DNA from: an uncultured Mesorhizobium sp. | GTDB taxonomy: Bacteria; Pseudomonadota; Alphaproteobacteria; Rhizobiales; Rhizobiaceae | Length of the DNA stretch: 10,849 nucleotides | Direction of reading: 5' to 3' | Assembly (NCBI GenBank): GCA_950071955.1 | Contig: CATMOC010000078.1 | Coordinates: 1-10,849, forward strand | Part shown: piece after piece, positions 4,814-10,849 of the stretch | Position numbering within the stretch: the first letter of the stretch is position 1 | Layout: every line of letters begins with the position of its first letter | The notes under the pieces: model-generated | Told to the model about the DNA's origin: nothing | Databases searched by the model: none | Seen by the model: the letters and a program-made list of their open reading frames with translations, nothing else | Made by a program: the position numbers and the translations under genes

Positions 4814-6003
4814 CCACCATCGAATGGACCCGGCGCCCGGGCACGAAGGGCGAAACCTGGAACCCGGTCGTCGGATGCGACATCGTCTCACCCGGCTGTA
4901 CGCATTGCTATGCCATGAAGAGGGCGGAGCGTATCCAGAGGATGAGCGACGGCCTCGGCCGCGAGACCCACTATGCCGGCACCACGAAGCCATCGAAAGC
5001 GGGTCCGGTCTGGACCGGCACGGTCAACGTCGCGCCCGACGACGTCCTGACGAAGCCGCTGCGCTGGAAATCGCCCCGCACGGTCTTCGTCAACTCCATG
5101 TCGGACCTGTTCCACGAGGCCGTGCCCGACGAGACGATCGACCGCATCTTCGCCGTCATGGCCCTCACCCCGCAGCACACCTATCAGGTGCTGACCAAGC
5201 GCTCGGCGCGGATGCAGGCATACATCACCCGACTGCATGACGAACCGGTCCGCGACACCGTCCGGCGGATTGTGGCTGCATGGCCGGGTCAGGCGCCGGT
5301 TCCGGACGAAATTGCGATCCCGCTCCCCAACGTCTGGCTCGGCGTATCGGCAGAGCGCCAGAAGGAAGCCGACGAACGCATCCCCGACCTTCTGACCACC
5401 CCCGCCGCCATCCGCTTCGTTTCGGCCGAGCCGCTGCTGGAGGCGATCGATTTCGCGCGCATCGGAACGCTCGACGCGATTCGAGCGGCATTCCCCTCGA
5501 TGGTGGAACGCATCGAACAAGACAGCCGGCCGTCGATCGTGTCGGGCATGCAGATTGACGTCGTCAGTGGCCGTAATCAGGCAACGATCTTCCATCAGAC
5601 GCCCGATCATACGGGCGGGTTCACCATTAGGTTCCCACGCCCCTTTCCCCGCCTCGATCAGATCATCGTCGGCGGCGAATCTGGCCCGGACGCCCGCCCT
5701 ATGCACCCCGCCTGGGCGCGCCAGATCCGCGACCAGTGCGCCGCCGCCGGCACGGCCTTCTTTTTCAAGCAGTGGGGAGCGTGGGAGCCTGTCTCGGAGA
5801 CCCGTCCGGACGCCAGGGACTGGGGTCGCGATTGGATGCTGCTCGATAATCGCGGCGTTCTGGACATACCGGATGACCGGGTACCGATGGAAGACCTCGG
5901 CGAGGTCGCTGTCGCAAACGTCGGCAGATCCCGCGCTGGCCGCTGCCTTGACGGCCGCGAGCACAACGAATGGCCGAGCGCGCTGCAGGTGCCGTTCCCA
6001 TGA
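4810..6003 (+). CDS. DUF5131 / phage Gp37-Gp68 family three-cysteine protein
   Basis: The protein has 397 residues from ATG 4810, which overlaps the previous stop. The N-terminus shows the family signature: IEWT, TWNP, then GCDIVSPGCTHCYAMK with Cys23, Cys30 and Cys33. The middle has SMSDLFHE and TKRSARM, then VWLGVSAERQ and RFVSAEPLLE. The end has IIVGGESGPDARPMHPAWAR and FFFKQWG. All are typical of PF07505 (Gp37/Gp68). The Cys cluster and barrel-like repeats recall radical SAM enzymes, but no reaction is established that I know of. A stretch at about 218-280 between SAEPLLE and IIVGGES looks longer than usual. The three-Cys-motif partner TcmP, which I recall travelling with this family, is absent here. 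It is common in phages and islands of rhizobia. Confidence 0.85.
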   Translation: MTTIEWTRRPGTKGETWNPVVGCDIVSPGCTHCYAMKRAERIQRMSDGLGRETHYAGTTKPSKAGPVWTGTVNVAPDDVLTKPLRWKSPRTVFVNSMSDLFHEAVPDETIDRIFAVMALTPQHTYQVLTKRSARMQAYITRLHDEPVRDTVRRIVAAWPGQAPVPDEIAIPLPNVWLGVSAERQKEADERIPDLLTTPAAIRFVSAEPLLEAIDFARIGTLDAIRAAFPSMVERIEQDSRPSIVSGMQIDVVSGRNQATIFHQTPDHTGGFTIRFPRPFPRLDQIIVGGESGPDARPMHPAWARQIRDQCAAAGTAFFFKQWGAWEPVSETRPDARDWGRDWMLLDNRGVLDIPDDRVPMEDLGEVAVANVGRSRAGRCLDGREHNEWPSALQVPFP

Positions 6004-6179
6004 TCATCTCCCTCGGCCTCCTCGCCTATCTCGCCGCCTTCGCCTTTATGCTCGCATATGGCCCGACTCGGCACGATCGCGCGCTCGGTGTCGTCTTCCG
6101 ACCCCTGATCCTGCTCGTGATGCTCGCCGTCCTCTGGGCTCTCACCACCGGCCTCCGGCCGGCGAGGAGGAGAGGATGA
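6000..6179 (+). CDS. Small two-helix membrane protein (59 aa)
   Basis: The start is ATG 6000, overlapping the stop of the DUF5131 gene (ATGA). Two hydrophobic segments, about residues 2-20 (ending LAYG) and 33-50 (PLILLVMLAVLWALTTG), flank a short polar loop with Arg, His and Asp. The tail is PARRRG. Both termini are probably cytoplasmic. Function unknown. The size and topology would fit a holin-like or envelope-active phage protein, but there is no lysis gene nearby to support that. Confidence 0.6.
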   Translation: MIISLGLLAYLAAFAFMLAYGPTRHDRALGVVFRPLILLVMLAVLWALTTGLRPARRRG

Positions 6180-6514
6180 AACCGCGTCTCACGCGCGATG
6201 TGCTCGAGTGTCGCTCCTTCCCGAAATGCCCGCACTGCGACGGAGACATGAACGACAGCACTATCACGCTGGAGGATCTTGCCTCTGCCTGGCCAGTGCC
6301 GGCGGCGATCGAGGTCGCACATGACGGTTACGCCCGCGGCCACCAGAGCCTCGTCGCGACCTGCGGCTGGTGCGCCGCCCCCTCGGCTGTCGCGATAGAC
6401 TGGGGCTACTTCAAGCTCGTCGCCATGCGCACCGAAAAGGATGAGCGCTATCTGGGTGAGCAGTCGGGAAGGCGGCAGAGCGGCTCCGTCGACAGCGGAG
6501 GCTGCGACCTGTGA
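6176..6514 (+). CDS. Hypothetical 112-residue zinc-ribbon-like protein
   Basis: The start is ATG 6176, with a strong AGGAGGAGAGG directly upstream and a 4-nt overlap with the previous gene. Two Cys pairs, CPHC (Cys18/Cys21) and CGWC (Cys63/Cys66), are spaced as in a zinc ribbon with a long insert. A conserved-looking aromatic stretch (DWGYFKLVAM) follows, then a polar, Ser/Gly/Arg-rich tail after about residue 90. The family is not recognised. Nucleic-acid or protein contact through the zinc site is the likely mode. It is coupled by GTGA to the next gene. Confidence 0.6.
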   Translation: MKPRLTRDVLECRSFPKCPHCDGDMNDSTITLEDLASAWPVPAAIEVAHDGYARGHQSLVATCGWCAAPSAVAIDWGYFKLVAMRTEKDERYLGEQSGRRQSGSVDSGGCDL

Positions 6515-6696
6515 CCGCCCGCCCCTCCCGCGCCCTCGTCTTGCCGGCCCGTCAGGTCACCGCGCTTTGCAAGGGCGCCGCAAAGGCGGGCTGCATCGCT
6601 GAGGTGCAGATCGGCGACCTGGTCGTGCGGCTCGTGCCTGCAGACAGTCGCGGTCCGCGGAAAGAGCTTGATGACGAAGAGGTGATTGAGCTTTGA
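6511..6696 (+). CDS. Hypothetical 61-residue protein preceding the integrase
   Basis: It begins with GTG 6511 (GTGA overlap with the previous stop) and ends in TGA 6694-6696, sharing one base with the integrase ATG. Residues 12-30 look helical (PARQVTALCKGAAKAGC) and 31-43 form a likely beta pair (EVQIGDLVVRLVP). The tail is acidic (ELDDEEVIEL). I do not recognise it with certainty. Its tight coupling to the integrase suggests a product needed with it, for example an excision or directionality protein, but this is inference and no helix-turn-helix is evident. Confidence 0.6.
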   Translation: MTARPSRALVLPARQVTALCKGAAKAGCIAEVQIGDLVVRLVPADSRGPRKELDDEEVIEL

Positions 6697-7769
6697 TGCG
6701 CGACATGCCCCGCAAGCTCCCGCCCTTCGTCACGAAAGAGCTCACGCGCCACAAGAAGTGGGTCTACTACTTCCGCCGCGGCAAGGGACCGCGCACGCGC
6801 CTTCCAGCGATCGACCACCAAGATTTCGACGAGGCCTACGAGGCGACGCTGGCAGGATCTCCGCGACGCACGAAGCGGGTTGCCAACACCAAAAGCCTTG
6901 AATGGCTGGTCACCCGGTATCGTGAGACGTCGACCTATCGTGGCCTCTCGGCGGCGACCAGGAAGCAGCGCGACAACATCCTGAAGCACGTGCTGGAGAA
7001 GTCCGGTGACAAGGAATTCCGCAAGATCAACCGGGCGGCGATCGTGCAGGGGCGCGAGAAGCGGGCGTCGACACCCGCCCAGGCCCGCAACTTCCTCGAC
7101 GCGATGCGCGGGCTGTTCCGCTGGGCGCTGGAGGCCGACCTCGTGTCGATCGATCCGACCGCAGGGGTGAAGAACCCGGCACGGCCGAAGACCGGCGGGT
7201 TCGAGGCTTGGAGCGAAGACGACGTGGTTGCCTATGAGCGGCGCTGGCAAGCCGGCACGAAGGAGCGTGTCTGGCTGCACGTCCTGCTCTACACGGGCCT
7301 GCGCCGCGGCGACGCCGTGCAGTTGGGGCGCCAGCATGTGCGCGACGGCGTCGCGACGATCAGGACGGAGAAGACGGGAACCGAGGTCTCCATCCCGATC
7401 CTGCCCGTTCTGGAAGGGACGCTGCGCGATGGGCCGACCGGCGATCTCGCCTTCATCGTCGGCGAACGTGGCCTCCCGCTGACGAAGGAGACCTTCGGCA
7501 ACATGTTCCGCAAGGCCTGCAACGCCGCCGGCCTGAAGGGCAAGTCGGCCCATGGCGTGCGCAAGATCGGCGCCACGCGCGCCGCCGAAGCCGGCGCAAC
7601 CGTCGCCGAACTGGAGGCGCTCTTCGGTTGGACTGGCGGAACGATGGCGTCGCACTACACGAGGAAAGCCGACCGGAAACGGCTGGCCAAATCCGCTTCG
7701 GAAAAGATCATGAACGCCCAACGCCCGCACCTTGACTACCCGGTGCGGGGAAACGGCCAGAAAAGCTAA
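6696..7769 (+). CDS. int: Phage-type tyrosine integrase
   Basis: This 357-residue site-specific recombinase inserts and excises the element at the neighbouring tRNA-Leu gene. Residues about 1-60 form an N-terminal, basic part (HKKWVYYFRRGKG), 65-160 the core-binding SAM-like domain, and 170-340 the catalytic domain. The active-site set is visible in order: Arg203 (TGLRRGD), Lys226 (EKTG), His286 and Arg289 (HGVRK), Trp312 (GWTGG, where others have His) and the nucleophile Tyr321 (HYTRK). The length and all catalytic residues are normal, so it should be active. The start is ATG 6696, within the TGATG overlap with the previous stop. A TTG one codon upstream is possible. It is the last gene of the operon, ending 25 bp from the 3' end of the tRNA, the usual layout for tRNA-integrated elements. 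Confidence 0.93.
   Translation: MRDMPRKLPPFVTKELTRHKKWVYYFRRGKGPRTRLPAIDHQDFDEAYEATLAGSPRRTKRVANTKSLEWLVTRYRETSTYRGLSAATRKQRDNILKHVLEKSGDKEFRKINRAAIVQGREKRASTPAQARNFLDAMRGLFRWALEADLVSIDPTAGVKNPARPKTGGFEAWSEDDVVAYERRWQAGTKERVWLHVLLYTGLRRGDAVQLGRQHVRDGVATIRTEKTGTEVSIPILPVLEGTLRDGPTGDLAFIVGERGLPLTKETFGNMFRKACNAAGLKGKSAHGVRKIGATRAAEAGATVAELEALFGWTGGTMASHYTRKADRKRLAKSASEKIMNAQRPHLDYPVRGNGQKS
7724..7749. repeat. 8-bp inverted repeat in the integrase 3' end
   Basis: CCCGCACC (7724-7731) and GGTGCGGG (7742-7749) pair perfectly around a 10-nt loop, inside the last codons of the integrase and 46 bp from the tRNA. There is no T run, so it is a poor intrinsic terminator. It could be an integrase arm site, a transcript-stabilising hairpin, or chance. 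Confidence 0.4.
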
Positions 7770-7794
7770 GGCGTTCAGATACTTGAAAATCGAA

Positions 7795-7835
7795 TGGTGC
7801 GGTCGAGAAGACTCGAACTTCCACGGGTTGCCCCA
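7795..7835. other. Probable attachment site (3' part of tRNA-Leu)
   Basis: Integrases of this type usually recombine within the T-arm/anticodon-side 3' half of a tRNA and restore the tRNA gene from the element's own copy. The bases from the CCA end into the T-arm are the likely core. The exact core length cannot be seen without the other junction. Confidence 0.45.
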
Positions 7836-7879
7836 CAGCGACCTCAACGCTGCGCGTCTACCAATTCCGCCACGACCGC
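7795..7879 (-). tRNA. tRNA-Leu (anticodon GAG)
   Basis: The minus-strand cloverleaf has acceptor arms GCGGTCG (7879-7873) and CGACCGC (7805-7799), discriminator A and an encoded CCA (7797-7795). It has the D-arm motif AATTGGTAGACGC, anticodon stem CAGCG/CGCTG around TTGAGGT (anticodon GAG, reading CUC/CUU), the long variable arm of class II leucine tRNAs, and the T-loop TTCGAGT. Total length is 85 nt including CCA. It serves as the integration target of the element, which left the tRNA intact but replaced its downstream flank. Confidence 0.95.
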
Positions 7880-7912
7880 ACGTGGTAGGAGCCGGAGCTT
7901 GCCGGCCCGGCG

Positions 7913-7941
7913 CACTTAGCAAATCGCCTATCGGGAAACAA
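7913..7941 (-). promoter_or_regulatory. Possible tRNA-Leu promoter
   Basis: On the minus strand TTGTTT (7941-7936) and TAAGTG (7918-7913) are 17 bp apart and followed by the GC-rich discriminator common for stable RNA genes. The leader would be about 27 nt. The -10 is poor, so this is tentative. Confidence 0.3.
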
Positions 7942-8053
7942 GAGCAGCCTTCGCAATAAACGGTATGATCTCGACCCGGATGGCAAGGTGTCCGCGAGCC
8001 GGCTGGACCTTGCCTCCCTTTGCCGCCATATGTTGTCCGGAAGGACGTTTCAC

Positions 8054-8800
8054 ATGCTTCAGCGCAACCATCTCGGCTTCGATTTCCGGCCCCTGCCCGG
8101 GAGCGCGCCGGTGGAGTGGCGGGTGGAGGACGGGCTGACCGAATACGCCGAGGCGCTGGCCTTCATGGAGGCTCGAGCCGCCGCGATCCGCGAAGGCAGC
8201 GCGGGCGAACTGGTCTGGCTGGTCGAGCATCCGCCGCTCTACACCGCCGGCACCAGCGCCAAGGCGAGCGGCCTCATCCAGCGCGACCGCTTCCCCGTCC
8301 ACGCGGCTGGGCGCGGCGGCGAGTATACCTATCATGGGCCCGGCCAGCGGGTGGCCTATGTGATGCTGGACCTGAAGCGGCGGCGCGAGGACGTGCGCCT
8401 CTTCGTCGCCGCGCTCGAGGAGTGGATCATCCGTACCCTTGCCCGCTTCAGCGTCAGGGGCGAACGCCGGGAGGACCGCGTCGGCGTCTGGGTGGTCCGG
8501 CCCGACAGGCCGCCGCTCGCTCCAGGCGTCGTGGCCGAGGACAAGATCGCCGCGATCGGCATCCGCCTGCGCAAATGGGTGAGTTTTCACGGCATCGCCA
8601 TCAACGTCGAACCGGACCTGTCACATTTTTCCGGCATCGTTCCCTGCGGCATCTCCGGTTACGGCGTCACCAGCCTCGTTGATCTCGGCCTGCCGGTCAC
8701 GATGGGCGACGTGGATGTCGCCCTGAAGCAGGGTTTCGAGGAGGTGTTCGGCGCGGCATTGTCCGCAAGGGTCACCAGCCAGAGGAGCGAACAACGATGA
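8054..8800 (+). CDS. lipB: Octanoyl-[acyl-carrier-protein]:protein N-octanoyltransferase LipB
   Basis: LipB transfers octanoate from acyl carrier protein to the lipoyl domains of 2-oxo-acid dehydrogenases and the glycine cleavage H protein, the first step of lipoate synthesis, in the cytoplasm. The protein has 248 residues from ATG 8054, chosen because GGAAGGA (8039-8045) lies 8 bases upstream; ATG 8030 is in frame but lacks such a site. Family marks are [17 protein letters not shown], the signature [13 protein letters not shown], Lys164 in [14 protein letters not shown] and the acyl-thioester Cys198 in [14 protein letters not shown]. Length and key residues are normal for rhizobial LipB. It is core chromosome, just outside the element. 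The stop overlaps the start of the next gene. Confidence 0.95.
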   Translation: MLQRNHLGFDFRPLPGSAPVEWRVEDGLTEYAEALAFMEARAAAIREGSAGELVWLVEHPPLYTAGTSAKASGLIQRDRFPVHAAGRGGEYTYHGPGQRVAYVMLDLKRRREDVRLFVAALEEWIIRTLARFSVRGERREDRVGVWVVRPDRPPLAPGVVAEDKIAAIGIRLRKWVSFHGIAINVEPDLSHFSGIVPCGISGYGVTSLVDLGLPVTMGDVDVALKQGFEEVFGAALSARVTSQRSEQR

Positions 8801-10563
8801 AGCAGGTTCTCGCAACGCTCGCCGCCGTGTCGGCGGCGGCCGTCCTGACGTTCTCGCAACCGGCCTTTTCGCAGCAGGCGGCAGACGCGCTGGCGCCCGA
8901 AGCTGCGACCGGGCAGCAGGCGAAGACGGCGGTCCGCGCCAGGGAATTCATGGTGGTCGCGGCCAATCCGCTGGCGGCGGAAGCGGGCCTTTCCGTGTTG
9001 CGCGACGGCGGCAGCGCGGCGGACGCGCTGGTAGTCGTCCAGACCGTGCTCGGGCTCGTCGAACCGCAATCGTCGGGCATCGGCGGCGGGGCGTTCCTCG
9101 TCTGGTACGATGCAGCGACGGGCAAGGTGACCACGATCGACGGACGCGAAACGGCGCCGATGGCCGCCACACCCGAACTCTTCATCGGCGGCGACGGCAA
9201 GCCGATGAAGTTTTTCGAGGCAGTCGTGGGCGGGCGCTCCGTCGGCGCGCCGGGCGTCGTGCGCCTTATGCAGAAGATCCATGAACGGCATGGGAAAAAG
9301 GACTGGGCCCAACTGTTCGACCCCGCGGCGCGCATGGCCGAGGCCGGGTTCACCGTCTCGCCGCGCCTGGCCGCGCTCATCGACGAGGACGCGCCGCTGC
9401 TTGCCGCGCAGCCGTCCATGCGCGCCTATTTCTTCGACGGTTCAGGAACGCCTCTCCAGCAGGGCGCGGCGCTTCTCAACCCCGCCTACGCCGAGACGCT
9501 GCGCACGATCGGCGCCGAAGGCGCGGATGCCTTCTACAAGGGACCGATCGCCGAGGCGATCATCTCGGCCGTGCAGGGCCATCCTAACAATCCCGGCAAG
9601 CTGTCGCTCAAGGACCTTGCGAACTACGAGGCCAGGGAGCGCGAGGCTGTCTGCGCGCCCTATCGTGGTCTCGACGTCTGCGGCATGGGACCGCCCTCCT
9701 CCGGTGCGCTCGCCATCGGCCAGATCCTCGGCATCCTGTCGGAATTCGACCTCGAAGGCCTCGGTCCCGAGGATCCGCAAAGCTGGCGGCTCATCGGCGA
9801 CGCGACCCGACTGGCCTTCGCCGATCGCGGTCGCTACGTGGCCGACCGCGATTTCGTCGACGTGCCGAAGGGACTGCTGAACCCGGACTACCTGAAATCG
9901 CGCGCGGCGCTGCTCAAGCGTCCGGATGCCCTTCCCTCCGAGGCGGCGAAAGCCGGGGATCCGCCATGGGACAAGGCCGAACTGCGCCTCGACGGCCGCA
10001 CCCTGGAAGTCCCATCCACTTCGCACTTCGTCATCGTCGATGCCGATGGCAACGTCGCGTCCATGACCAGCTCGATCGAAAACGGCTTCGGGGCGCGCCT
10101 GATGACGCGGGGCTTCCTGCTCAACAACCAGCTCACCGATTTCTCCTTCGCGCCACAGGAGAACGGGGAAGCGGTGGCCAACCGCGTGGAGCCCGGCAAA
10201 CGCCCGCGTTCCTCCATGTCGCCGACCATCGTGCTGCGCGACGGTAAGCCTCTATTTGGGCTGGGCTCGCCGGGTGGCAGCAACATCATTCCATACGTCG
10301 CCCAGTCGCTCGTCGGACTGATCGACTGGAAGATGGACATCAGCGAAGCGTTTGCGATGCCCCATTACTCCAACCGGTTCGGGCGCTACGACCTCGAAGC
10401 CGGCACCGCCGCGGCGGAACTTGCCGACGATCTTCAGGCGCTGGGATACGAGGTGCGGACCACCGACATGAATTCCGGCCTGCACGGAGTCGCCTTCCTG
10501 GCCGACGGGACGCTGGAGGGCGGTGCCGATCCGCGCCGAGAGGGCGTGGCCGTCGGAGATTGA
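8797..10563 (+). CDS. ggt: Periplasmic gamma-glutamyltransferase (glutathione hydrolase)
   Basis: The enzyme cleaves the gamma-glutamyl bond of glutathione and related peptides, by hydrolysis or transpeptidation, in the periplasm. The protein has 588 residues, with a signal peptide ([17 protein letters not shown]; cleavage near residue 25). The large-subunit motifs are [20 protein letters not shown] and DGRETAP. The self-processing site and nucleophile is Thr408 (PSTSHF), which starts the small subunit. SSMSPTIVL and [13 protein letters not shown], which line the glutamyl pocket, follow. Length and residues are normal for the family. The start is ATG 8797 with AGAGGAG (8782-8788) upstream and a 4-nt overlap with lipB, so the two are co-transcribed although functionally unrelated. 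Downstream lies a hairpin shared with a convergent gene. Confidence 0.93.
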   Translation: MKQVLATLAAVSAAAVLTFSQPAFSQQAADALAPEAATGQQAKTAVRAREFMVVAANPLAAEAGLSVLRDGGSAADALVVVQTVLGLVEPQSSGIGGGAFLVWYDAATGKVTTIDGRETAPMAATPELFIGGDGKPMKFFEAVVGGRSVGAPGVVRLMQKIHERHGKKDWAQLFDPAARMAEAGFTVSPRLAALIDEDAPLLAAQPSMRAYFFDGSGTPLQQGAALLNPAYAETLRTIGAEGADAFYKGPIAEAIISAVQGHPNNPGKLSLKDLANYEAREREAVCAPYRGLDVCGMGPPSSGALAIGQILGILSEFDLEGLGPEDPQSWRLIGDATRLAFADRGRYVADRDFVDVPKGLLNPDYLKSRAALLKRPDALPSEAAKAGDPPWDKAELRLDGRTLEVPSTSHFVIVDADGNVASMTSSIENGFGARLMTRGFLLNNQLTDFSFAPQENGEAVANRVEPGKRPRSSMSPTIVLRDGKPLFGLGSPGGSNIIPYVAQSLVGLIDWKMDISEAFAMPHYSNRFGRYDLEAGTAAAELADDLQALGYEVRTTDMNSGLHGVAFLADGTLEGGADPRREGVAVGD

Positions 10564-10564
10564 A

Positions 10565-10585
10565 CGGCGCCGTCAGTAGGCGCCG
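10565..10585. terminator. Hairpin between convergent genes, possible terminator
   Basis: CGGCGCC (10565-10571) and GGCGCCG (10579-10585) form a perfect 7-bp stem with a 7-nt loop. The loop holds the stop codon of the minus-strand miniprotein. It begins 2 bases after the ggt stop. No T run follows on either strand, so it may act as a weak or Rho-assisted terminator. Confidence 0.45.
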
Positions 10586-10659
10586 ATCCACATGGCCATG
10601 GTGATGATGAAGAGGCTCACAGACACGAGCGAGGCGACGTCCTGGACGATGTCAGTCAT
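10573..10659 (-). CDS. SOS-controlled 28-residue membrane protein (SidA-like candidate)
   Basis: This is a short minus-strand gene: ATG at 10659, stop at 10575-10573, with GGGAGAA 6 bases before the start. The 28 residues are an acidic, polar N-terminus (MTDIVQDVAS) followed by one hydrophobic segment (about residues 11-28, LVSVSLFIITMAMWIGAY). This predicts a single inner-membrane span with almost nothing outside it. The promoter at 10690-10719 carries a perfect alphaproteobacterial LexA box between -35 and -10. In Caulobacter, SidA is a 29-residue inner-membrane protein induced by LexA loss that blocks division through FtsW/FtsN. Size, topology and control match, but homology is inferred, not shown. 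It lies between ggt and a lolD-like gene on the core chromosome, outside the element. Confidence 0.75.
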   Translation of the reverse strand: MTDIVQDVASLVSVSLFIITMAMWIGAY

Positions 10660-10689
10660 GTTCGTTCTCCCGGTTTCGCTTATGTCCCT

Positions 10690-10719
10690 ATAATGTTCTC
10701 TTTCTGTTCTGATTTGCAA
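10690..10719 (-). promoter_or_regulatory. Promoter of the SOS miniprotein
   Basis: On the minus strand the -35 is TTGCAA (10719-10714) and the -10 is CATTAT (10695-10690), 18 bp apart. The expected transcript start near 10683 gives a leader of about 24 nt that includes the ribosome binding site. Confidence 0.5.
10695..10709. promoter_or_regulatory. LexA (SOS) box GTTC-N7-GTTC
   Basis: GTTCTCTTTCTGTTC is an exact match to the direct-repeat LexA site of Alphaproteobacteria (GTTC-N7-GTTC). It fills the spacer of the miniprotein promoter, where LexA would block RNA polymerase. DNA damage should therefore switch the gene on. Confidence 0.8.
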
Positions 10720-10736
10720 GCCCAAGCGTCATCCTT

Positions 10737-10760
10737 CCGGACTCCTCCTGCCAAGTCCGG
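10737..10760. repeat. 7-bp inverted repeat after the lolD-like gene
   Basis: CCGGACT (10737-10743) and AGTCCGG (10754-10760) pair around a 10-nt loop, 30 bp downstream of the lolD-like stop. No T run follows on the minus strand, so termination is only possible. Confidence 0.4.
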
Positions 10761-10775
10761 TTAACGAGGCGTTAA
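10761..10775. promoter_or_regulatory. Candidate CtrA site TTAA-N7-TTAA
   Basis: TTAACGAGGCGTTAA matches the CtrA full-site pattern TTAA-N7-TTAA exactly. It lies about 42 bp upstream of the -35 of the SOS miniprotein promoter, which would allow cell-cycle control. A short AT-rich motif like this can occur by chance. Confidence 0.35.
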
Positions 10776-10789
10776 GCGCCCTGAGGGGG

Positions 10790-10849
10790 TCAGAAGTCGA
10801 CGACCTTGCCTTCCGCCAGCGTGACGCGGCGATCCATACGCGCGGCAAG
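10790..10849 (-). CDS. lolD: C-terminus of a LolD-like ABC transporter ATPase (partial)
   Basis: Only the last 19 codons and the TGA (10792-10790) are inside the window. The residues read LAARMDRRVTLAEGKVVDF, the usual end of LolD-type ATPases after the switch-histidine helix (the lipoprotein-releasing LolCDE complex at the inner membrane) and of close relatives such as MacB-type or FtsE-like ATPases. In rhizobia lolD commonly lies beside lolE and dnaE, which would fit, but those genes are outside the view. The assignment is made from this tail only. Confidence 0.6.
   Translation of the reverse strand, partial: LAARMDRRVTLAEGKVVDF

Larger units (their letters stand above)
367..7794. mobile_element. 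Integrated element in tRNA-Leu(GAG), left end not seen
   Basis: The right end is fixed by the integrase abutting the 3' end of tRNA-Leu. Inside lie a cI-like repressor with operators, small unknown genes, a DUF5131 phage protein and the integrase, all element-type. No structural phage, terminase or transfer gene is in the window, so it may be the control/integration end of a larger prophage or a satellite/island. The left limit given is only the first gene that looks foreign; no second copy of the tRNA 3' end is present in the window. Confidence 0.7.

Noticed and set aside
4888..5964. 358-codon minus-strand frame opposite the DUF5131 gene
   Set aside because: It is antisense to a recognised family; the composition is typical of shadow frames in GC-rich DNA.
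6552..7922. 456-codon minus-strand frame opposite the integrase
   Set aside because: It crosses the tRNA-Leu gene and is antisense to a clear integrase.
1..10849. CRISPR array, rRNA, insertion sequence or transposase
   Set aside because: There is no regularly spaced repeat, no rRNA-like stretch and no transposase motif. The only recombinase is the tyrosine integrase.

Overview
The window looks like the chromosome of an alphaproteobacterium, most likely Hyphomicrobiales (a Mesorhizobium/Aminobacter-like rhizobium). The reasons are the high GC content, the rhizobial-type lipB, the alphaproteobacterial LexA box (GTTC-N7-GTTC) and a partial lolD-like ABC ATPase at the right edge. This assignment is inference from protein resemblance and context; no search was possible.

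The right third (about 7795-10849) is core chromosome. It holds a tRNA-Leu(GAG) gene on the minus strand, lipB (octanoyltransferase), a periplasmic gamma-glutamyltransferase overlapping lipB by 4 nt, a 28-residue membrane protein on the minus strand whose promoter carries a perfect LexA box, and the last 19 codons of a lolD-like gene.

The left two thirds (about 367-7794) is an integrated mobile element, a prophage-like or satellite-like island. A complete tyrosine integrase points at the 3' end of tRNA-Leu, the usual layout for integration into a tRNA gene. The left end of the element is not visible. No capsid, tail, portal, terminase or conjugation gene is in the window, so it cannot be named a complete phage or ICE.

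The element has a lambda-like control region at 1121-1232. A cI-like XRE/S24 repressor reads right, apparently from a leaderless mRNA, and two small early genes read left from a TTGACA promoter. Three 14-bp palindromes of the form GGGA-N6-TCCC lie among these promoters. Two closely related sites recur at 3079-3122, in front of a secreted VasI/TagO-like protein (leftward) and inside a second TTGACA promoter that reads right. Together they suggest a repressor regulon of two control regions. The repressor gene is followed, with a 4-nt overlap, by a secreted SNase-fold protein that lacks the catalytic glutamate.

Further right, a zinc-ribbon/DUF4145 gene (minus) and a nine-gene operon (plus, 3852-7769) start back-to-back on the same CATG. 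The operon is packed with 4-nt stop/start overlaps. It encodes small unknown proteins, three small membrane proteins, a DUF5131 (phage Gp37/Gp68) three-cysteine protein, a zinc-ribbon-like protein and, last, the integrase. The most interesting single item is the tiny SOS-controlled membrane protein at 10573-10659, which has the size, topology and control of the Caulobacter cell-division inhibitor SidA.
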